NCBI GenBank assembly: GCA_050288425.1
Contig: JBNKDU010000093.1
Coordinates: forward strand, 56,378-120,377
Length of the DNA: 64,000 bases
Source: JARRKU01 sp050288425
Lineage (GTDB): Bacteria > Desulfobacterota > Desulfobacteria > Desulfobacterales > Desulfosarcinaceae
Reading direction: 5' to 3'
The position numbers and the translations under genes are program-made. Below the pieces are notes generated by a model, which saw only the letters and a program-made list of their open reading frames with translations, searched no databases and had not been told where the DNA came from. Below are positions 34,253-42,850 of the stretch, in pieces (position 1 is the first letter of the stretch; each line of letters opens with the position of its first letter).

Positions 34253-36160
34253 ATGGAAAAAAAGTCCAACCCGAGAAACAAAGCCGCAACCAAGGCCCAA
34301 GATGCGAGCAAAAAGAATACAGCAGTCCGAAACAGCGCCAAGAATGATGCCGACGCAAAGGTCGATGCCCCGGAACCCAACACAACCAATAACGATAATG
34401 AGGCTGAACCAGTGACCTCCGAATCCAAGACGATTTCAGAAAAAGCTTTAAAATCATTGATCAACCATGGCAAAAAGCAAGGATTTCTGTCCTACGGCGA
34501 AATCAACAATGCCCTTCCGGAAGAGATGCTTTCCGCAGAGCAGGTTGACGAAACGCTGATGATGTTCGGCGATTTGGGAATCGACATCATCGATGAAAAC
34601 AACAACAAGCTTACCAAACCCAAGAGCGTGTTGCCCACGTCATCCTCGAAAAAGGAAGATACGGCAACGCCTGACTACGGATCGGTTACCGATCCGGTAA
34701 AAATGTATCTTCGAGAAATGGGCATGGTTACGCTTCTCAGTCGTGAAGGAGAAGTCGAAATCGCCAAGAAAATCGAAGCCGGTGAGCAGGATGTTCTGCG
34801 TTCCTTGCTGGAGACGACCATAGGGGTGGGGTTCCTGCTGGATCTGGGGCGTCGCATCGAACATCAAAAGCTGAGACCGAAACACGTGTTGCGGGATATC
34901 GATGAGGGCGATGCCTACCAGGACGAGTCTGCTCAGATCAACGCCTTTATCGGCACCATCTCCTCCATCACCCAGGTTCATGAAGAGAACATGGCTTTTC
35001 GGGAAAGGCTGTTCTTCGACAATAAGATCAAGGCGGATGAACAGCGTCGCATCCGACGATGCATTACCCGCCGCAACCAGAAAATCTTCGATATGCTCAA
35101 GGGGTGGCGGCTCGAAGGCGGTGTGATCGACCAGATCGAAACCGACATCCGCAACCTGGTGGAGTGGTTCGATGCGATGAATCGCGTGATTACGACCACT
35201 GCCGAATCGTTGAACCTGCCGGTGGCCGTTCTGCGGGAAAACCTGGGGGCCAAGTCGCGCTTCGTCAAGGTGGCCGGCCCGAACAGCGATCTGCTCCGCA
35301 AGGACCTTGAACAATTCTACAAGGAAATCAGTGAAATCCAACGACAGATCGAAGAGAAAGAGATCGAGATCAAGGCCAACAGCCGCATCCTCAAACGCAT
35401 CCTGTCGAATGTGGACGTCGGCCGCAGGCGGGCCAAGATCGCCAAGAGCGAATTGATCAAAGCCAACCTCCGACTGGTGGTCAGCATCGCCAAGAAATAC
35501 ACCAACCGGGGTCTTCAATTCCTCGACCTGATTCAGGAGGGCAACATCGGCCTGATGAAAGCCGTGGACAAGTTCGAGTATCGTCGCGGCTACAAGTTCA
35601 GCACCTATGCCACCTGGTGGATTCGACAGGCCATCACCCGTGCCATCGCCGACCAGGCGCGTACCATTCGTATCCCCGTGCATATGATCGAAACCATCAA
35701 CAAGCTGATCCGCACGTCCCGCTATCTGGTCCAGGAGATGGGGCGCGAGCCCCGGCCAGAAGAGATTGCCGAAAAAATGGAGATTCCCCTGGACAAGGTG
35801 CGCAAGGTCTTGAAAATCGCACGCGAACCGATCTCTCTGGAAACACCCATCGGCGAAGAGGAAGACAGCCATCTGGGCGATTTCATCGAGGACAAGAAGT
35901 TCATGCTGCCATCCGAGGCCGCCGTCAGCTTCAATCTGGCCGAACAGACTCGCAAAGTGCTTGCCACCCTGACCCCCCGGGAGGAAAAAGTCTTGCGCAT
36001 GCGCTTCGGCATCGGCGAGAAGGCCGACCATACCCTCGAAGAGGTCGGCCAGGACTTCACCGTCACCAGGGAACGAATTCGTCAGATCGAAGCCAAAGCC
36101 TTGCGCAAGCTGCGCCACCCCACCCGCAGCCGCAAACTCAAGAGCTTCATCGACAATTGA
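34253..36160 (+). CDS. rpoD: RNA polymerase sigma factor RpoD (sigma70)
   Basis: A 635-residue primary sigma factor. Region 1.1 is present (about residues 60-115, SLINHGKKQGFLSYGEINNA). The sequence then has region 1.2 (DPVKMYLREMG), a non-conserved insert, region 2 (RLVVSIAKKYTNRGLQFLDL, KFEYRRGYKFSTYATWWIRQ), region 3 and region 4.2 (TLEEVGQDFTVTRERIRQIE). An unusually Lys/Asn/Ala-rich N-terminal tail of about 55 residues precedes region 1.1. AGGAGG is well placed for the ATG. Confidence 0.97.
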   Translation: MEKKSNPRNKAATKAQDASKKNTAVRNSAKNDADAKVDAPEPNTTNNDNEAEPVTSESKTISEKALKSLINHGKKQGFLSYGEINNALPEEMLSAEQVDETLMMFGDLGIDIIDENNNKLTKPKSVLPTSSSKKEDTATPDYGSVTDPVKMYLREMGMVTLLSREGEVEIAKKIEAGEQDVLRSLLETTIGVGFLLDLGRRIEHQKLRPKHVLRDIDEGDAYQDESAQINAFIGTISSITQVHEENMAFRERLFFDNKIKADEQRRIRRCITRRNQKIFDMLKGWRLEGGVIDQIETDIRNLVEWFDAMNRVITTTAESLNLPVAVLRENLGAKSRFVKVAGPNSDLLRKDLEQFYKEISEIQRQIEEKEIEIKANSRILKRILSNVDVGRRRAKIAKSELIKANLRLVVSIAKKYTNRGLQFLDLIQEGNIGLMKAVDKFEYRRGYKFSTYATWWIRQAITRAIADQARTIRIPVHMIETINKLIRTSRYLVQEMGREPRPEEIAEKMEIPLDKVRKVLKIAREPISLETPIGEEEDSHLGDFIEDKKFMLPSEAAVSFNLAEQTRKVLATLTPREEKVLRMRFGIGEKADHTLEEVGQDFTVTRERIRQIEAKALRKLRHPTRSRKLKSFIDN

Positions 36161-36201
36161 TTCATGTCCATTCCGAAATGTTTGTAATGACTTAGAAATA
36201 C

Positions 36202-36230
36202 TTGACAAACACCTGTGCTGTCGTTAGTAA
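36202..36230 (+). promoter_or_regulatory. Sigma70-like promoter for tRNA-Met
   Basis: TTGACA (36202-36207), a 17-base spacer and TAGTAA (36225-36230). The tRNA begins 17 bases later, so a start site near 36237 would give a short 5' leader for RNase P to remove. Confidence 0.7.
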
Positions 36231-36247
36231 AGGCCAGCATCACGCGC

Positions 36248-36320
36248 GGGCCCATAGCTCAGCTGGCAGAGCCACCGGCTCATAACCGGTAGGTCCCTGG
36301 TTCGATCCCAGGTGGGCCCA
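36248..36320 (+). tRNA. tRNA-Met (anticodon CAT), not initiator type
   Basis: A 73-base cloverleaf: acceptor GGGCCCA / TGGGCCC, D arm GCTC/GAGC, anticodon arm ACCGG/CCGGT with loop CTCATAA (anticodon 36281-36283), and T arm CCTGG/CCAGG with TTCGATC. The discriminator is A, and CCA is not encoded. Position 1-72 is a G-C pair, so it is not the initiator, which has a mismatch there in bacteria. The CAT anticodon could alternatively be a lysidine-modified tRNA-Ile2; the ACCGG anticodon stem is more like elongator Met. Confidence 0.93.
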
Positions 36321-36466
36321 TACCCGTGTGAGAATGGACGGATAACGGGTGCTGAACGCGTCCCCTCGATCCGAACGAGCAGAGCGTGGTGACGAATGTG
36401 AAGCCACGCTCCATGTCGTTGCCGTGGAAGGCGGATGGATTCAGGGATTCAACATGGGGGGGCTGG

Positions 36467-37303
36467 ATGGCTCGAAAACCAAAAGATGCCAGTGTACTCG
36501 ATATAATCCGCCTCGTGGAGAAACTGGCGCCGCCCTGGTTGTCTGAAGAGTGGGACAATTGCGGTTTGCAGGTCGGCGACCTTCATTGGCCGGTACGTAA
36601 AATCTGGGTGGCGCTGGATCCCCTGCCGGAGGTGATCGAAGCGGCCTGCCAAGACTCCGTCGATCTCGTGATCACCCATCATCCTTTGATATTCAAGCCG
36701 TTACACCGAATCGACCTGCAAACCTCCCTGGGAAAAATCATCGCGGTTGCCTTGAATCACCAGACCGCCATCTATGCCGCGCATACCAACCTGGACAGTG
36801 CCGCCGGCGGCATCAACGATGTGCTGGCGCGGAAAATCGGGTTGTCCCGGCTTTCGCCTCTGATACCTGCGGATAGCACGGATTACGCAGAACCGGACGC
36901 GCCCGAAGGACTTGGCCGTCTCGGCGAACTGGATCCTCCCATTACATTGAAACAACTGGTGCAAAGAATCAGGAAACAGTGTAACCTGCAGAACATCCGG
37001 GGGGCAGGGTTGCACCGGCGCAAGGTCTCCCGGGTTGCGGTATGCTCCGGCAGTGGTGGAGGCCTGCTGGAAGTATTCCTGGAATCCGACGCCGAAGTCT
37101 ATGTCAGCGGCGATTTAAAATACCATGATGCCAGGCGGGTCGAAGATGCAGGGCGATCGTTGATCGATATCGGTCACTTCCCATCGGAACATCTGATCCT
37201 TCAACCCCTGGCCCAACGCCTGACAGAGGCGGTGCAGAACCAGGATTGGCGGGTCACCATCGAGGCCTGCCCATTGGAACGCGATCCGTTCGAGTCCTTG
37301 TAA
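36467..37303 (+). CDS. Nif3-like dinuclear metal-centre protein (YbgI / GTP cyclohydrolase I type 2 homolog)
   Basis: A 278-residue protein of the NIF3/DUF34 family. Metal-binding motifs are EEWDNCGLQVGD, VITHHPLIFKP, AAHTNLDSAAGG and the C-terminal SGDLKYHDAR and DIGHFPSEH. The family forms ring-shaped hexamers with two metals per subunit; the physiological reaction is not settled and the type 2 GTP cyclohydrolase name is disputed. The start was set at 36467, behind a G-rich stretch. It is followed by the zinc-ribbon gene, with which it is often paired. Confidence 0.92.
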   Translation: MARKPKDASVLDIIRLVEKLAPPWLSEEWDNCGLQVGDLHWPVRKIWVALDPLPEVIEAACQDSVDLVITHHPLIFKPLHRIDLQTSLGKIIAVALNHQTAIYAAHTNLDSAAGGINDVLARKIGLSRLSPLIPADSTDYAEPDAPEGLGRLGELDPPITLKQLVQRIRKQCNLQNIRGAGLHRRKVSRVAVCSGSGGGLLEVFLESDAEVYVSGDLKYHDARRVEDAGRSLIDIGHFPSEHLILQPLAQRLTEAVQNQDWRVTIEACPLERDPFESL

Positions 37304-37353
37304 CATGCTATTGGACATGCGGTGCTTCAGACCGATTTGGAGGAGATATTCAA

Positions 37354-38085
37354 GTGAGCGACTTCAGAGAGCAATTGCTGACGATGGTGCAGCTCCATCG
37401 GTCCGAATTAATGATCGGTGGCATCGAAAAGGATCTCTCCGGATTGGGAGACCGCATCGAGGCGTTGGAAAGCGAGGTGCGGGATTTTGAAGATAAGGTG
37501 ACCGATGCGATACAGACCCTGGAAACCCTGAAACGGCAATATCGCGAGGGCGAAGGCGAGATTCAGCGTATCGACGACCAAATCGCAAAGAGCGAGGTGA
37601 AACTCAGGGCCGTCAAAACCAACAAGGAGTATCAGTCGACCCTCAAAGAAATCGAAGACCTCAAGGCAAAGGCCTCGGAAATCGAAGACCGGATGCTCGA
37701 TAATCTTGAACGCATCGAGCGAACCGAAAGGGAGGTCGCCACGCAAAAGTCCGATCTGGAAGAAGTCAAGTCGGAGGTGGCCGAAAAGCAGGCGGCGATC
37801 CGCTCCAAGGGAGCTTCCCAGCAAAAGATATTGGAGCAATGCCGGCAGGAACGCGAGCACATCGTAGAACAAATCGACCGGAAAATGCACGAGTTCTATG
37901 AGAAGGTAAAACATCAGAACCATGGCCGGGCGATGGTCGCGGTACAGGACGAGATTTGCGAGGTGTGCCGCATGAATATCCCGCCGCAGCTGTTCAATGA
38001 ATTGATCCGCATGGACAGCATGCGCATGTGTCCACACTGCCAGCGCATCATGTATCCCAAGATCCTGGAAGAAGAATTGACCTGA
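37354..38085 (+). CDS. Coiled-coil protein with C-terminal C4 zinc ribbon
   Basis: A 243-residue protein, almost entirely coiled coil over residues about 10-185 (heptads rich in E, K, I and L), ending in a zinc ribbon with CEVC and CPHC pairs (about residues 202-230). This is the zf-RING_7/CT398-like architecture found next to Nif3 genes in many bacteria; Chlamydia CT398 binds sigma54 and flagellar or export proteins, but the function here is unknown. GTG start at 37354 with GGAGGAG 8 bases upstream. Confidence 0.88.
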   Translation: MSDFREQLLTMVQLHRSELMIGGIEKDLSGLGDRIEALESEVRDFEDKVTDAIQTLETLKRQYREGEGEIQRIDDQIAKSEVKLRAVKTNKEYQSTLKEIEDLKAKASEIEDRMLDNLERIERTEREVATQKSDLEEVKSEVAEKQAAIRSKGASQQKILEQCRQEREHIVEQIDRKMHEFYEKVKHQNHGRAMVAVQDEICEVCRMNIPPQLFNELIRMDSMRMCPHCQRIMYPKILEEELT

Positions 38086-38123
38086 GGACGTTCCAGGAAG
38101 GGACTTTTTGCATATTATCCAGG

Positions 38124-38129
38124 TATGAT
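38124..38129 (+). promoter_or_regulatory. Probable -10 box for rnpB
   Basis: TATGAT ends 9 bases before the first base of the RNase P RNA, as expected for a sigma70 start. The -35 region is not close to consensus. Confidence 0.45.
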
Positions 38130-38138
38130 TATGTTTTT

Positions 38139-38520
<382 letters not shown>

Positions 38521-38573
38521 TTTTCATCGGGAGGGGGATGCATGTACCCATCCACACGGAGAGACACCGATCC

Positions 38574-39893
38574 ATGACGACGCAACCGCAAGACAAGATA
38601 GTTTGTGGCATCTCTTTCTACGAAAGAGTCAGTCGTTTCTCGCGCGACTATTTGAAATGCTGTGCCTATCTGAGCTCAAATAAACTGCCCGCTCACGCCT
38701 TTACCAAGAAGCTCTACGCGAAGCTGACCGGCACTTCCCAGGTGTTGGAGGACTTTCTCGATTTTCAGGGCGCCAAAAACAATGCCGACTGGTATTTTTA
38801 CCGTGAATTGTCGGCTGCCGTGCGACACTTGAGCCTGGGCGCCTATTCCCAGAAGCACATTTTCAACCGGCTGATCTTTTATGATCTTCCCGATACAGAA
38901 GAATTTCGTGACGCAGGCAATGATGCCGCCGGATTTCTCAACGATGCCCTGACCAAACTGGCTCCGGTCATTCTAGGTGAGGCCCGCCGACTCAAAATCG
39001 ATCCTCCTGAGGACACCTTCGGACCCGAGGATTTCCCGGGCATCACCACATCGGAAATGCTGGCGTACAGCATTGACGACGAATCCAGCGAAGTCCAGAA
39101 AGAGCATATCGTCAAGATCGCCAGCGATTTCCTGAGGATCGCCAACCGGTTCGATCATCTGGGATTTTACGAACCCTACGACTTTGAGGCCATTGCGCAG
39201 CTGGTGCCCGCGAAGGTAAATGAAGTGGAGGTCAGGCGTTTCGAAATGGTGGTCCACAATCTGCAATCCTCCTTCGACACCTACGTCATCCATGGCGGCT
39301 TTCGATATGGCGACCGCAAACTCAAGGAACTTCGCAGTTATTTTTCCATCGTTTTTCACCTCTTGCAGCTCATGGGCCGACTGCTGCACTTCTATGAACG
39401 TCACCTGCACGACGCCGGATACAAGAGCACTTACAAGCAGGCACAGGAGCAACTGGCGGAAGTGGTGGATCCTAAGGGCTTGTTGAACTGCACCATCAAT
39501 TACGGACTGTATTATGCATGCCACTATCTTGGCGCAGGAAAACATGTGGCGCTCGATATTCTCAATGCCAACGTCGAACGCGATTCCATCCGGGTGGGCA
39601 TCCCGGTAAAGCTTGGCTTTCACAGCCGCCCCAGCCTGTTGGTGGCCAAAGTCGTGCAATATTACGGCGGACCGGTGGAATTGGTGGTGGGTGCCGATCG
39701 ATTCGATGCCGCCAGCGTATTGGATATGCAATGGGCCGGCGGCAAAATTCTAAAAGAGAATATCCAGGAAGTGATCTTCGAAGGGGACACCCGGGCGTTG
39801 AAGGATATCGAAATTCTCGCGGGGGTGAATTACGGGGAAGATACCATGGGCAAGGGCGTGCCACTGCCCAAGGAGTTGAAATATCTGCGATGA
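38574..39893 (+). CDS. HPr-like domain protein with large helical N-terminal domain
   Basis: A 439-residue protein. The C-terminal ~95 residues match HPr phosphocarrier: RVGIPVKLGFHSRPSLLVAK with the phosphorylatable His in GFHSRP (HPr has GLHARP). The N-terminal ~340 residues are helical and unrecognised (SRDYLKCCAYLSSNKLPAHA, and FDTYVIHGGFRYGDRKLKEL in the middle). This suggests phospho-relay control rather than sugar transport, since no EI or EII gene is near. The start is uncertain; 38574 has GGAGAG 10 bases upstream, while an ATG at 38538 also exists. Confidence 0.75.
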   Translation: MTTQPQDKIVCGISFYERVSRFSRDYLKCCAYLSSNKLPAHAFTKKLYAKLTGTSQVLEDFLDFQGAKNNADWYFYRELSAAVRHLSLGAYSQKHIFNRLIFYDLPDTEEFRDAGNDAAGFLNDALTKLAPVILGEARRLKIDPPEDTFGPEDFPGITTSEMLAYSIDDESSEVQKEHIVKIASDFLRIANRFDHLGFYEPYDFEAIAQLVPAKVNEVEVRRFEMVVHNLQSSFDTYVIHGGFRYGDRKLKELRSYFSIVFHLLQLMGRLLHFYERHLHDAGYKSTYKQAQEQLAEVVDPKGLLNCTINYGLYYACHYLGAGKHVALDILNANVERDSIRVGIPVKLGFHSRPSLLVAKVVQYYGGPVELVVGADRFDAASVLDMQWAGGKILKENIQEVIFEGDTRALKDIEILAGVNYGEDTMGKGVPLPKELKYLR

Positions 39894-39948
39894 TGAACCT
39901 GGCACGAATCGCGGGCGGCTTTTGTCCGCTGGCGGAAGACCTTGGCCC

Positions 39949-40647
39949 ATGATTGCGGCCGTCATCGTCGCCGCGGGCCAGGGCCTCCGCATGGGGGCCG
40001 CCCGGCGCAAACAATATCTGCAACTGAGCGATCAGCCGATTCTGGTCCACACCCTGCGGGCATTTGACGGCACCGATCTGATGAACCGATTGGTTCTCGT
40101 GGTGCCGCAGACGGAAATGGATTTTTGCGACGCGGAGATCGTCGGCCCGGCCCGGCTGCAGACCCCGGTTCATTTGATCCCGGGCGGCCGGCGACGGCAG
40201 GATTCCGTCTACAACGGCCTTGCCTCCATCGAGGGCCGGGAGGCCCTGGTTCTGGTTCATGACGGCGTTCGGCCGCTGGTTTCGCGATCCCTGATCGCCG
40301 CCTGCATCGACGGTGCCAATCGGCATGGGGCCTGTATTCCGGCCGTGCCGGTCATCGATACCTTAAAAAGAATCGATCCTGCCGATTGCGTTCAAGCCAC
40401 CGTGAGCCGCAAGGGGTTGTATGCCGCCCAGACACCCCAGGCATTCAAGCTCTCCCTGATTCGATCGGCCCACGAAGCCGCTCGACGTTCCGGCCAGTCC
40501 TTCACCGATGATGCTTCCCTGGTGGAAGCCCTGGGACACCCCGTCAAGATGATTCCCGGTGAACGACGAAACATCAAAATCACCACCTCCGAGGACCTCG
40601 AATTGGCAAGGGCCGTGCTCGAGATCCGTGGCCACACGGCCTCCTGA
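39949..40647 (+). CDS. ispD: 2-C-methyl-D-erythritol 4-phosphate cytidylyltransferase
   Basis: A 232-residue enzyme of the MEP isoprenoid pathway that transfers CMP from CTP to methylerythritol phosphate. The nucleotide-binding N terminus is AAVIVAAGQGLRMGAARRKQ, followed by GGRRRQDSVYNGL, LVHDGVRPLVS, VPVIDTLKRI and the terminal AAQTPQAFKLSL. All hallmark residues of the family are present. ispF is not adjacent. It starts at an ATG 56 bases after the HPr-like gene. Confidence 0.95.
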   Translation: MIAAVIVAAGQGLRMGAARRKQYLQLSDQPILVHTLRAFDGTDLMNRLVLVVPQTEMDFCDAEIVGPARLQTPVHLIPGGRRRQDSVYNGLASIEGREALVLVHDGVRPLVSRSLIAACIDGANRHGACIPAVPVIDTLKRIDPADCVQATVSRKGLYAAQTPQAFKLSLIRSAHEAARRSGQSFTDDASLVEALGHPVKMIPGERRNIKITTSEDLELARAVLEIRGHTAS

Positions 40648-40785
40648 TGGATGTGTGGGGCGATCCGGGCCCCAACATCAAAATTTGAGTATAAATTGTA
40701 AGCCGGAGTTATCCCTTCGAGATGAATCGAAACATTCGGATCCGCCCATGGATCGGGCTTCCGAGATGGTGAATGTTCCAGGCGA

Positions 40786-41286
40786 TCACTCAGGTGAGTC
40801 GGGGAAAAAGAGCCGGCGAATATGGTTGACCGCCTCCTCCGCGTTGCGGGCCTGAATCAGGTGGTGGCCCTGAAGGTGCCGCATGGGAAAATCGCCATCG
40901 GTTTCTCCCAGAACGATCACCCGTTTTCCGTTCTTCAATGCCAGGGCGATTTCGGAAAGGGTGCCTGCTCCGCCCGGGCAGGCCACCACGACATCGCTGC
41001 TGAGTACGTTGATGTTGTTGCGGGCACCGCCCATGCCGGTGCAGATGGGGATCCGAATATAAGGGGAAGCATCTCGACGGTCTTCTCCGGGAAGTATGCC
41101 GATGGTCAATCCGCCGGCTTCCAGGGCTCCGCGGGCCGATTCATCCATTACGCCGGCCCGGCGACCTCCGTTGAGCAGCACCCAACCCTGTTCGGCGATC
41201 CGTCTGCCCAGTCGATAGGCTTCGGCCGCTACTTCCGGGCCGACCCTGGCTCCTCCCATGACCCCTACGATAAACGCATGTTGCAT
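40786..41286 (-). CDS. LOG-family-like nucleotide-binding protein (TIGR00725 type)
   Basis: A 166-residue Rossmann protein with FIVGVMGGARVG at the start and the PGGAGTLSEIALAL motif (PGGxGTxxE) typical of lysine decarboxylase-like or cytokinin-activating LOG proteins. The shorter length and the GARNNINVLSSDVVVA segment fit the TIGR00725 subgroup, whose substrate is not known. ATG at 41286 is 2 bases after the stop of the YvcK-like gene and has AGGA 7 bases upstream, indicating coupled translation. Confidence 0.82.
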   Translation of the reverse strand: MQHAFIVGVMGGARVGPEVAAEAYRLGRRIAEQGWVLLNGGRRAGVMDESARGALEAGGLTIGILPGEDRRDASPYIRIPICTGMGGARNNINVLSSDVVVACPGGAGTLSEIALALKNGKRVIVLGETDGDFPMRHLQGHHLIQARNAEEAVNHIRRLFFPDSPE

Positions 41287-41288
41287 AT

Positions 41289-42314
41289 TCAATTCCTGTC
41301 CGTGTTTGCGCGGTCGAAGAATACCTCGGCCAGGAGCTTGGCGAGTTTCGCAGAATCGTGTCGAATGACCTGGCCGGAAACATCCAGCAAGTCTGCCCCG
41401 ATGACCCGGTGGGTTTCTTCTTCATTCTCCGCTAAATCGACGTGGACGAAGTCCGATTTCTGTCCTGCATAAAGATCGATCAGGTCTTTTCCCGGTCGCT
41501 TGCGGTTATAAATGATCGTGTCGATGGGCCTGCGCGTGAAGGATTCCACCCGATGGACAAAATCTGAGCATTTGAACTGGTGCGTCTCTCCGTACTTGGT
41601 CATGATATTGAGAATGAAAATCAACCGGGCCGAACTCTTTTCAAGAGCCTCGACCACTCCCGGCACCAGAAAATTGGGGATCAGGCTGGTGAAGAGATCA
41701 CCGGGTCCCAATAAAATAAAATCTGCGGCATCGATGGCTTTCACCACCGGCGGATAGACATGAACCCGATCGGCGTGGTGGGGGACCAGGAAGACATCCT
41801 TGATTTTTTCGCGCTGGTGCCCCCTGGGCACGTCGATGGCACTTTCGCCGTAGATGCGTGTGCCGTCGGTCAGTTCCGCCACCAGGGTCGCCCGGTCCGT
41901 CGTGACCGGCAGGATGTCGCCCCTGGCATCCAGTATTTCCGCCAGCGCCCGCACTCCCGAGGGAAAACTGCCCGTGTAACGCGAGAGCATGGTCAGTAGC
42001 ATATTGCCCGCATTGTGACCCCGCAGCCGACGGTCTTGCTGAAACCGCTTCTGAAGCAGGTTGCGGGCGGCACCCGGATGCGGCGAAAGGGCCAGGATGC
42101 ACTTGAGGATATCTCCCGGCGGCAGGATGCCGAGTTCGTCCCGCAGTCGCCCGGTACTGCCGCCGCTGTCGACCATGGAAACCACGGCCGTGATGGCGAG
42201 GCGGTCCATCCTGCGCAGACCGCTCAAGAGGGCATATTGTCCGCTGCCGCCGCCGATGGTCATGATTTTCAAAGGTTGCGTGACCGGATCTTTTCCCATT
42301 TCCTTGAATACCAT
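41289..42314 (-). CDS. YvcK/CofD-like gluconeogenesis factor
   Basis: A 341-residue protein of the CofD-like family: IGGGSGQYALLSGLRRM, VVSMVDSGGSTGRLRDELG, PPGDILKCILALS and the nucleotide-binding LLGPGDLFTSLIPNFLVPGV. The family includes B. subtilis YvcK, which binds UDP-GlcNAc and is needed for growth on gluconeogenic carbon and for normal cell shape. Two ATGs are possible at 42314 and 42299; neither has a strong ribosome binding site. It is co-transcribed with the LOG-family gene. Confidence 0.85.
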   Translation of the reverse strand: MVFKEMGKDPVTQPLKIMTIGGGSGQYALLSGLRRMDRLAITAVVSMVDSGGSTGRLRDELGILPPGDILKCILALSPHPGAARNLLQKRFQQDRRLRGHNAGNMLLTMLSRYTGSFPSGVRALAEILDARGDILPVTTDRATLVAELTDGTRIYGESAIDVPRGHQREKIKDVFLVPHHADRVHVYPPVVKAIDAADFILLGPGDLFTSLIPNFLVPGVVEALEKSSARLIFILNIMTKYGETHQFKCSDFVHRVESFTRRPIDTIIYNRKRPGKDLIDLYAGQKSDFVHVDLAENEEETHRVIGADLLDVSGQVIRHDSAKLAKLLAEVFFDRANTDRN

Positions 42315-42850
42315 GAATCTGTCTTACCCGATTGCCCGGGTCTGCTTTTTCGGTTGCGTTTTGTCCGGATGAATGCTGGATATGTTTGGATTCTGCCTTG
42401 ACGCGTCTCACCATATTCCGATATTCACCTCCAAAAAGCAACCGGAGAACATGGACGGAAATGCCACGCGCATCGCCGGCGGGACAATGGGGGGCCGATC
42501 GATCTGACTTATTTCGGCGTCCGGCGGGCTGTTACGGGTGCGGGTAACCGAAAGCCTGCAGCGCGGCTCTCTATATTGTGCCCATCCAGGAATGGCAACT
42601 TGCGGCCCGGTCCGGTGTTCCCGGGCCGTTGAAATCCTCGACGCAGGCTGTCGCCTACGGTATCAACATCGTTGCGGCCTTGATCTGAACTACATTCTGC
42701 CATCTCTGGATGGACGCAGGATAGTGGTCGTCTCGGTAGCCTGCCTAGCCAAACCCCAGGAAAGGCGGTGGCGAGTTGACAAAGACATGGACAAAACGCA
42801 TGTTAGGGCGACCTGAACGCAAGCCAACAATCCGATAGGGAGAATTTAAT
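42315..42850. other. 536-bp divergent intergenic region with inverted repeats
   Basis: No coding frame here looks real. On the plus strand AGCCTGC (about 42553-42559) and GCAGGCT (42643-42649) enclose a hairpin CGGCCCGG / CCGGGCCG (42603-42627), so a structured RNA is possible. Its sequence fits no riboswitch or small RNA that I recognise. Confidence 0.4.
42776..42804 (+). promoter_or_regulatory. Sigma70-like promoter for the AhpF-like gene
   Basis: A perfect TTGACA (42776-42781), a 17-base spacer and CATGTT (42799-42804, matching only A2 and T6 of the -10 consensus). It lies about 45 bases before the ATG at 42851. Confidence 0.5.

Noticed and set aside
34640..36208. 522-codon minus-strand frame over rpoD
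   Set aside because: Antisense to sigma70 with all conserved regions in place.
40655..40675. Hairpin TGGGGC/GCCCCA between ispD and the LOG-family gene as a terminator
   Set aside because: The stem is short and no T-run follows on either strand.
42500..42760. Considered 6S RNA, SRP RNA or a cobalamin riboswitch in this gap
   Set aside because: The conserved sequence blocks of those RNAs are absent; only generic inverted repeats can be shown.
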